Positions 43,848 through 49,084 of a DNA stretch of 49,084 nt are shown here, in pieces (the first letter of the stretch is position 1; each line of letters begins with the position of its first letter). Under the pieces are notes generated by a model. It saw only the letters and a program-made list of their open reading frames with translations, made no database searches and was not told where the DNA came from. The translations under genes were made by a program, and so were the position numbers. The stretch comes from JBBECE01 sp964574935. GTDB taxonomy: Bacteria; Pseudomonadota; Alphaproteobacteria; Rhizobiales; Devosiaceae. The stretch spans positions 1-49,084 of the forward strand of contig CAZNOZ010000019.1 in NCBI GenBank assembly GCA_964574935.1. Reading direction: 5' to 3'.

Positions 43848-45122
43848 TTGCCGAGATCGACGTATCTTTTCACCTCCGAGTCGGTGTCCGAAGGTCATCC
43901 GGACAAGGTCTGCGACCGCATTTCCGATGAGGTCGTCGACCTGATCTATCGCGAGGCCATCAAGACCGACACCGACCCCCGCGCCATCCGGGTCGCCTGC
44001 GAGACCCTGTGCACCACCAACCGGGTCATCATCGCCGGCGAGGTCAGGGTACCGCCCTCGCTTGTCAAGCTCGACCGGGAGGGCAGGGAAGTCATCAATC
44101 CCTCGCGCTTCCGCTCGGTCGCCCGCCGCGCCATCAAGTCGATCGGCTACGAGCAGGAGGGCTTCCACTACAAGAAGGCCAGGATCGACGTTCTGCTGCA
44201 TTTCCAGTCCTCGCACATCGCCCAGGGCGTCGACAGCGCCCGCGATCGCCAGGGCGAGGAGGGCGCCGGCGACCAGGGAATCATGTTCGGCTATGCCTGC
44301 CGCGAGACCCCGGCCCTGATGCCGGCCCCGATCTACTATGCGCACAAGATCCTGTGGCGCCTCGCGACCGCCCGCAAGGCCGGCGAGGGGGAGGCCGGCA
44401 AGCTCGGCCCCGACGCCAAGTCGCAGGTCACCGTGCGCTATGTCGACGGCCACCCCAAGGAGGTCGCGCGGCTGGTCATCTCCGCCCAGCACACCGACGA
44501 GAGCTGGGATTCGGCGAAGGTTCGCCAGGTGGTCGAGCCATTCGTCCTCGAAGCGCTCGACGACATGCCGCTGGCGGCCGATTGCCAGTGGTACGTCAAC
44601 CCGACCGGCAAGTTCGTCATCGGCGGGCCGGACGGCGACGCCGGGGTCACCGGCCGCAAGATCATCGTCGACACTTATGGCGGCGCCGCTCCCCATGGCG
44701 GGGGCGCCTTCTCCGGCAAGGACACCACCAAGGTCGACCGCTCGGCGGCCTACGCTGCCCGCTATCTCGCCAAGAACGTGGTCGCCGCCGGGATGGCCGA
44801 TCGCTGCACGATCCAGCTCGCCTACGCCATCGGCGTCGCCCAGCCGTTGTCGGTCTATGTCGATCTGCACGGCACCGGCAAGCACGACGAAGCGCTCCTC
44901 GAAGAAGTCCTGCGCGAGGTCATGGACCTCTCCCCCACTGGCATCCGCAACCATCTCGGCCTGCACCGGCCGATCTACGCCAAGACGTCCGCCTACGGGC
45001 ACTTCGGCCGCAAACCTGGCCGCGACGGTTCCTTCTCCTGGGAACGCACGGATCTCGTCAAATCCCTCCGCGCCACCCTCAAGCAAGTCGCCGCCGGCGC
45101 CGGCCAGCGCCAGATCGCTTGA
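43848..45122 (+). CDS. metK: S-adenosylmethionine synthetase
   Basis: Makes S-adenosylmethionine from methionine and ATP. 424 aa. TTG 43848 gives the expected start MPRSTYLFTSESVSEGHPDK. Typical motifs: GHPDKVCDRISDEVVD (methionine/ATP loop), GAGDQGIMFGYA (the MetK signature) and GGGAFSGKDTTKVDRSAAY (phosphate loop). It is longer than E. coli MetK (384 aa), mostly in loops around 85-130 and 170-185, as in other alphaproteobacteria. The upstream leader can form two hairpins, the second covering the Shine-Dalgarno sequence. Confidence 0.97.
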   Translation: MPRSTYLFTSESVSEGHPDKVCDRISDEVVDLIYREAIKTDTDPRAIRVACETLCTTNRVIIAGEVRVPPSLVKLDREGREVINPSRFRSVARRAIKSIGYEQEGFHYKKARIDVLLHFQSSHIAQGVDSARDRQGEEGAGDQGIMFGYACRETPALMPAPIYYAHKILWRLATARKAGEGEAGKLGPDAKSQVTVRYVDGHPKEVARLVISAQHTDESWDSAKVRQVVEPFVLEALDDMPLAADCQWYVNPTGKFVIGGPDGDAGVTGRKIIVDTYGGAAPHGGGAFSGKDTTKVDRSAAYAARYLAKNVVAAGMADRCTIQLAYAIGVAQPLSVYVDLHGTGKHDEALLEEVLREVMDLSPTGIRNHLGLHRPIYAKTSAYGHFGRKPGRDGSFSWERTDLVKSLRATLKQVAAGAGQRQIA

Positions 45123-45170
45123 CGGCGCAAGGCGCCACCGCCGCCCGCGCCCCCATCGATATCCGCCTTC

Positions 45171-45881
45171 ATGTCCCCCGACCGCGCTGAGAACGGCCGT
45201 CGGGCCGACCGCGCCTTCTTCGGCCGCCGCCGCGGCCGCAAGCTGCACGCCGGCCGCCAGCGGCTCATTGCGGCGCGCCTGCCTTCCCTGCGCGTCGATC
45301 TGGGCGCCGCCCCGATCGACGCGAAAACCCTGATCGGCGCCGCGCGTCCGCTGTTCCTGGAGATCGGCTTCGGCGGCGGCGAGTTTCTGGCCCATCGTGC
45401 CGCCGCCAGCCCCGAGGCCGGTTTCATCGGAGCCGAGCCCTTCGTCGAGGGCATCGGCAAGCTGCTCGCGCTGATCGAGGACAAGGAACTCGCGAACATC
45501 CGCATCTTCGACGACGACGCGCTGATCCTGCTCAGGGCGACGGCCGACGCCGCTCTCGACGGGGTCGATCTCGTCTTCCCCGATCCGTGGCCAAAAACCC
45601 GCCATCACAAGCGCCGCTTCGTGAACCCCACGACACTCGCCGAGCTGGCCCGCACGATGAAATCTGGCGCCGAATGGCGGTTTGCCACCGACGTCGAGGA
45701 TTATGCCGACTGGACCCTGGCCCATGTCCTTCGCGAGCCCCGCTTCGATTGGACCCCCGCCGCTCCCGGCCGCTGGCGCCACCCCTGGCCGGACTACACA
45801 CCCACCCGCTACGAACGCAAAACCCGCGCTGCCCGCGCCCCGTTCTATTTCACCTTCACCCGTGCCGGAGGGGACCGATGA
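45171..45881 (+). CDS. trmB: tRNA (guanine-N7-)-methyltransferase
   Basis: Methylates G46 in the variable loop of tRNA using SAM. 236 aa with the SAM loop LFLEIGFGGGEFLAH, GAEPFVEGIGKLL, DLVFPDPWPKTRHHKRRF and the C-terminal TDVEDYADW segment; the family signatures are complete. It lies 48 bp after metK, which makes its cofactor. The stop overlaps the next gene (ATGA). Confidence 0.97.
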   Translation: MSPDRAENGRRADRAFFGRRRGRKLHAGRQRLIAARLPSLRVDLGAAPIDAKTLIGAARPLFLEIGFGGGEFLAHRAAASPEAGFIGAEPFVEGIGKLLALIEDKELANIRIFDDDALILLRATADAALDGVDLVFPDPWPKTRHHKRRFVNPTTLAELARTMKSGAEWRFATDVEDYADWTLAHVLREPRFDWTPAAPGRWRHPWPDYTPTRYERKTRAARAPFYFTFTRAGGDR

Positions 45882-46846
45882 GGCTTGTCGTCTACGGCAT
45901 TGGCGCCATCGGCGGCACCGTCGCGGCCGCCATGGCCCTCGGCGGACAGGAGGTCGCCGGCATTGCCCGCGGACCCCAGCTCGCGGCGATCCGCAAGGCG
46001 GGGCTGCTGCTGCGCACCCAAGAGGGCGCCCACCGGGCGCGGTTCGACTGCTACGGCACGCCCGACGAGGTGGACTGGCGATCGGGCGACGTCGTCATGT
46101 TGACCATGAAGAGCCAGCACACGGCCTCGGCCCTGCTTGCCCTCGTCGCCGCCGGCATCGAGGACCAGCCGATCGTCTGCGCCCAGAACGGGGTTGCCAA
46201 CGAGCCCATGGCCCTGCGCTGGTTTCCGAACGTCTACGGCCTGACGGTGATGATGCCGGCCGCCTACGCCACCCCCGGCGAGGTCGCCGCCTTCGGCGCC
46301 CCCAGGCGCGGCATATTCGACATTGGCCGCTATCCCGCCGGCAGCGACGACACCGTGCGCCGCCTTGTCGCGATGTGCGAGGCCGCCGGAATTGCCGCTT
46401 TCGCCCACCCCGACATCATGCATTCGAAATACGGCAAGCTGGTCATGAACCTCGGCAACATCGTGCAGGCCGCCCTCGGCGAGGGCGCCGAGGCCGATGC
46501 TTGGATGGCGCGGGTACGAGAGGAAGGGCGGGCCGTGCTCACGGCCGCCGGCATCGGCTTTGCCGATCTCGCCACCGATCCGCGCCGCGACACGCTGATG
46601 AAGGTGCGCCCCATCGACGGCGTGCGCCGCGCCGGCTCGTCGACCCTGCAGAGCCTCGAGCGCGGCGCCGGGTCGATTGAGACCGACTGGCTCAATGGCG
46701 AGATCGTCTGGCTCGGCCGGCTGCACGACGTGCCGACCCCGCTCAATGTCTGCTTTTCGGCAATTGCGCGCGATCTAGTCGCCGGCCGGCTCGCCCCCGG
46801 CGCCGTCTCCGGCGCCATGCTCGAGGATCGGCTGGCCGCGGGCTGA
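45878..46846 (+). CDS. Ketopantoate reductase (ApbA/PanE) family oxidoreductase
   Basis: Probable NADPH-dependent 2-keto acid reductase, 322 aa. The N-terminal Rossmann motif MRLVVYGIGAIGGTVAAAMALGG (GxGxxGG), MLTMKSQHTASAL and AQNGVANE match the ApbA family. K in HSKYGKLVMNLGN near residue 187 corresponds to the catalytic lysine, and the C-terminal dimer domain follows. ATG 45878 overlaps trmB by 4 bp with GGAGGGG upstream. True PanE is not certain: many paralogues of this fold act on other substrates and no panB or panC is in the window. Confidence 0.85.
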   Translation: MRLVVYGIGAIGGTVAAAMALGGQEVAGIARGPQLAAIRKAGLLLRTQEGAHRARFDCYGTPDEVDWRSGDVVMLTMKSQHTASALLALVAAGIEDQPIVCAQNGVANEPMALRWFPNVYGLTVMMPAAYATPGEVAAFGAPRRGIFDIGRYPAGSDDTVRRLVAMCEAAGIAAFAHPDIMHSKYGKLVMNLGNIVQAALGEGAEADAWMARVREEGRAVLTAAGIGFADLATDPRRDTLMKVRPIDGVRRAGSSTLQSLERGAGSIETDWLNGEIVWLGRLHDVPTPLNVCFSAIARDLVAGRLAPGAVSGAMLEDRLAAG

Positions 46847-46962
46847 ACCCACACGATGTGCGGCGGCGAAGGGCCTTCGCGCACCCGCGCGGGATATCAA
46901 CGGATGAGGTTGGCCGCCGGCGGTGTTCTCCAATAACGTGCCGGCAGACGAGGAGACCGCCC

Positions 46963-47628
46963 ATGCCCCATTCCGTGCCCATCCTCAAGAACGACTGGGT
47001 CACCCACAATGTCCGCCGCTTCCGCCTCGAGAAGCCGCCGGGCTACAAGTTCGAGCCCGGTCAGGCCACCGACGTGGCGATCGACGAGGAGGGCTGGCGC
47101 GAGCGCACGCGCCCTTTCACCTTCACCTCCCTGAATGACTGGGACGAGCTGGAATTCACCATCAAGATCTATCCCGAACGCCACGCCGTCACCGAGCGGC
47201 TCGCGGGCCTGGAGCCGGGGGCCAGGGTGCTCATCGACGATCCGTGGGGCACCATCCAGTATGCCGGCCCGGGCACCTTCATCGCCGGCGGCGCCGGGAT
47301 CACGCCGTTCATCGCGATCTTTCGCTCGCTCGCCGCCCAGGGCGCGCTCGCCGGCAACACCCTGATTTTCTCCAACCGCACCGAGCGCGACATCATCCTG
47401 CGCGAGGAATTCGAGGCGATGGCGGATCTCGAGCGCCTCTGGGTGCTCACCGACGAGCCGGCGCCGGGCCTGCCTTTTGGCCGCATCGACGCCGAATTCC
47501 TGCGCCGGCACGTCAGCGATCCGGGCGGCAGGTTCTATGTCTGCGGCACCGACGAGATGGTCGGCGACGTCCGGGCCATCCTCGAGGCAATGGGCGCCCG
47601 CGCCGATTCGGTGACCTTCGAGCGCTGA
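46963..47628 (+). CDS. FAD/NAD(P)-binding oxidoreductase, ferredoxin reductase-like
   Basis: 221-residue flavin reductase of the FNR superfamily. The FAD-binding barrel has RTRPFTFTSLND (the RxYS/T-type motif), then FTIKIYPERHAVTERLAGLEPGARVLIDDPWGTI. The NAD(P)-binding half starts at GTFIAGGAGITPFIAIFRSL and ends with FYVCGTDEMVGDVRAIL. There is no 2Fe-2S domain, so it needs a separate electron acceptor, which cannot be named from context. ATG 46963 is preceded by AGGAG. A promoter in the 116-bp gap upstream is not clear. Confidence 0.88.
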   Translation: MPHSVPILKNDWVTHNVRRFRLEKPPGYKFEPGQATDVAIDEEGWRERTRPFTFTSLNDWDELEFTIKIYPERHAVTERLAGLEPGARVLIDDPWGTIQYAGPGTFIAGGAGITPFIAIFRSLAAQGALAGNTLIFSNRTERDIILREEFEAMADLERLWVLTDEPAPGLPFGRIDAEFLRRHVSDPGGRFYVCGTDEMVGDVRAILEAMGARADSVTFER

Positions 47629-47641
47629 ACGCTATTGCCCC

Positions 47642-47670
47642 TTGAAATCAGGGGGCTGCGGCGCTATATC
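47642..47670 (+). promoter_or_regulatory. Sigma-70-type promoter of rimP-nusA
   Basis: TTGAAA (47642-47647, 5 of 6), exactly 17 bases, TATATC (47665-47670, 4 of 6), just after the stop of the flavin reductase gene. Transcription would start near 47677 and give a leader of about 100 nt. The -35 also reads CTTGAAA, so an RpoH contribution is conceivable. Confidence 0.6.
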
Positions 47671-47680
47671 ACCGTCAACA

Positions 47681-47732
47681 TCTCAGGCTCCTTTTTGAGA
47701 GTGGGCGCCCCCGGGCCCCGCTCTTTTTGTTT
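47681..47732 (+). terminator. rimP leader: intrinsic terminator with overlapping antiterminator stem
   Basis: Terminator stem AGAGTGGG (47698-47705) / CCCGCTCT (47717-47724), followed by TTTTTGTTT. An earlier segment TCTCA (47681-47685) can instead pair with TGAGA (47696-47700), taking three bases of the terminator stem. Lying between promoter and rimP, this is the layout of an attenuator. An attenuator class called the rimP leader has been described in alphaproteobacteria; I believe this is a member but cannot test it here. Confidence 0.65.
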
Positions 47733-47775
47733 ACTTCCGCGCGCCCCCGGAGCCCGCCGGAGAACGAAGGACCCG

Positions 47776-48378
47776 ATGCAGGAGATCGCCGACAGCGACC
47801 GCCGCTACGGGCGTGAAAGCCCGCTCGAGACCCGGATCGCCGCCATCGCGGCGCCCGTGGCCGCCTCGCTCGGCTTTCGGCTGGTACGCGTCAGGGTGAC
47901 CCCGCGCGACGGCGGCACCCTGCAGATCATGGCCGAGAACCGCGACGGCTCCTTCACCATTGACGACTGCGAGGCCCTGAGCCGCGATTTGTCGCCGGCC
48001 CTCGACGTCGAGGACCCGATCGGCCGGGCCTATCGCCTCGAGATCTCCTCGCCCGGCATCGATCGTCCCCTCGTCCGGCTCGCCGATTTCGACCGCTTTG
48101 CCGGGCACGAGGCGAAGATCGAGACATTCGAGCCGATTGCCGGACGCCGCCGTTTTCGCGGCATTCTGGAACCCGTCGCGGGCGAGGACGTCCGCGTCCG
48201 CCTCAAGGATGCGCCGGCCGACGCCGACCCGGTCGCCGCCATCCCCGCCGCCGCCATTGCCGAGGCCAAGCTGGTGCTCACCGACGCCCTCATCGCCGAG
48301 GCCAGATCCAGTGCCAGCGCGCGCGGCGATGCGGCCCCGGGCGACGGCACCGAGCGCGAGGTGAGGCAGGATGCCTGA
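47776..48378 (+). CDS. rimP: Ribosome maturation factor RimP
   Basis: Binds the small subunit during its assembly. 200 aa. N-terminal alpha/beta domain (about 15-95) with ETRIAAIAAPVAASLGFRLVRVRV and the ISSPGIDRPLVRLADFDRF signature near 92-112, then an SH3-like C-terminal domain (about 115-175) and a low-complexity tail. ATG 47776 is the first sensible start; ribosome binding site GAAGGA. It is followed by nusA 73 bp later, the standard rimP-nusA-infB operon order. Confidence 0.96.
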   Translation: MQEIADSDRRYGRESPLETRIAAIAAPVAASLGFRLVRVRVTPRDGGTLQIMAENRDGSFTIDDCEALSRDLSPALDVEDPIGRAYRLEISSPGIDRPLVRLADFDRFAGHEAKIETFEPIAGRRRFRGILEPVAGEDVRVRLKDAPADADPVAAIPAAAIAEAKLVLTDALIAEARSSASARGDAAPGDGTEREVRQDA

Positions 48379-48451
48379 GACACCCAACCGAGATTTCACC
48401 CCACGGGCCGCCCGACGGCCGGCCCGCCGGGCTTTGTGAAGGAGAACTCAA

Positions 48452-49084
48452 ATGGCCGTTAGCGCCAACAAGCTGGAACTCTTGCAGATCGCCGATGCGG
48501 TCGCCCGCGAGAAGTCGATCGACCGGACGATCGTCATCGAGGCAATGCAGGACGCCATCCAGAAAGCCGCCCGCTCCCGCTACGGCGCCGAGACCGAGGT
48601 CAGGGCGGAGATCAACCCCAAGACCGGCGAGCTGAAGCTGTGGCGCGAGCTGGAGATCGTCGAGGACGTCGAGGAGCCGGCCCGCCAGATCGACCTCGAA
48701 TCCGCCAAGGCCAAGCAGCCCGCCGCCCGGCTCGGCGACTTCATCACCGAGCCGCTGCCGCCCATCGAGTTCGGCCGCATCGCCGCGCAGTCGGCCAAGC
48801 AGGTCATCGTCCAGAAGGTGCGCGACGCCGAGCGCGAGCGCATGCATGAGGAGTACAAGGACCGCATCGGCGAGATCGTCAACGGCACCGTCAAGCGGGT
48901 CGAATACGGCAACGTCATCGTCGATCTCGGCCGCGGCGAGGCGATCATTCGCCGCGACGAGCTCATTCCGCGCGAGGCCTTCCGCTACGGCGACCGCGTC
49001 CGCGCCTACATCTACGACGTCCGCCGCGAGCAGCGCGGGCCCCAGATCTTCCTCTCCCGCACCCACCCGCAATTCATGGCCAAG
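48452..49084 (+). CDS. nusA: Transcription termination/antitermination factor NusA, N-terminal part
   Basis: RNA polymerase-binding factor controlling pausing and termination. The first 211 codons are present and the frame is still open at the window edge. ATG 48452 has AAGGAG 7 bases upstream. The N-terminal RNAP-binding domain (MAVSANKLELLQIADAVAREKSIDRTIVIEAMQDAIQKAARSRYG onward, residues 1-130) and the S1 RNA-binding domain (from about 135: GEIVNGTVKRVEYGNVIVDLGRGEAIIRRDELIP) are clear. KH domains lie outside. Confidence 0.97.
   Translation, partial: MAVSANKLELLQIADAVAREKSIDRTIVIEAMQDAIQKAARSRYGAETEVRAEINPKTGELKLWRELEIVEDVEEPARQIDLESAKAKQPAARLGDFITEPLPPIEFGRIAAQSAKQVIVQKVRDAERERMHEEYKDRIGEIVNGTVKRVEYGNVIVDLGRGEAIIRRDELIPREAFRYGDRVRAYIYDVRREQRGPQIFLSRTHPQFMAK

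Noticed and set aside
46866..46880. Palindrome GCGAAGG-G-CCTTCGC after the PanE-like gene
   Set aside because: Loop too small for the full stem in RNA and no T run. It could be an operator but nothing nearby supports that; a short GC-rich palindrome is not unusual here.

Overview
The window is a high-GC chromosomal segment from an alphaproteobacterium, most likely of the order Hyphomicrobiales (Rhizobiales). Three things suggest this: the gene order (dnaK / grpE-hrcA / rph-rdgB-hemW, then mutS-glnD-murJ-trpS-usp-nfu-tsaB-rimI-fur-plsC-miaB-phoH-ybeY-corC-lnt-xre-metK-trmB and rimP-nusA); an alphaproteobacterial RpoH promoter (CTTG-N18-CTTATATACG) in front of dnaK; and GTTC-N7-GTTC and Irr-box-like sites in front of genes that fit them. 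I see no rRNA, tRNA, CRISPR array, prophage or insertion sequence. Genus cannot be decided from the sequence alone.

Region 1 (1-10438) is proteostasis and housekeeping. It holds the 5' part of dnaK (interrupted by ten Ns that look like a false gap), alkB, grpE and hrcA, then the rph-rdgB-hemW cluster. A lipoprotein of the penicillin-binding-protein-activator type is divergent from rsmI-yraN-gshB, which is followed by a ChaC-type glutathione-degrading enzyme.

Region 2 (10439-18318) is the most accessory-looking part. It encodes a secreted Asn/His/Gly-rich protein, a FecR-domain protein with a run of 35 prolines beside a CHASE2-adenylate cyclase, a DUF4386-like membrane protein, comM (yifB) with a clean alphaproteobacterial LexA box, and a small secreted TPR protein with a Gly7-Ser11 linker. 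A long inverted repeat (15057-15135) lies between fecR and the membrane-protein gene.

Region 3 (18319-24999) is a xylose/xylan utilisation locus: galM divergent from xylB-xylA, a GH43 beta-xylosidase and an SDR-family epimerase/dehydrogenase. The 280-bp divergent control region carries a 24-bp near-perfect palindrome and three copies of GGTATCG. No regulator or transporter gene is inside the window.

Region 4 (25000-49084) is a long co-oriented housekeeping run: DNA repair (mutS), nitrogen sensing (glnD), lipid II flippase (murJ), trpS, a stress protein, Fe-S assembly (nfu), tRNA modification (tsaB, miaB, trmB), metal regulation (fur/mur type), phospholipid synthesis (plsC), RNA processing (phoH, ybeY), lipoprotein maturation (corC, lnt), methionine activation (metK) and transcription/translation factors (rimP, nusA). 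Several genes are translationally coupled by 4-bp overlaps. Insertions into the run are a 2H-phosphoesterase gene and a ketopantoate-reductase-like / flavin-reductase-like pair. Two leader regions stand out: a two-hairpin leader that hides the metK ribosome binding site, and a promoter plus antiterminator/terminator leader in front of rimP-nusA.
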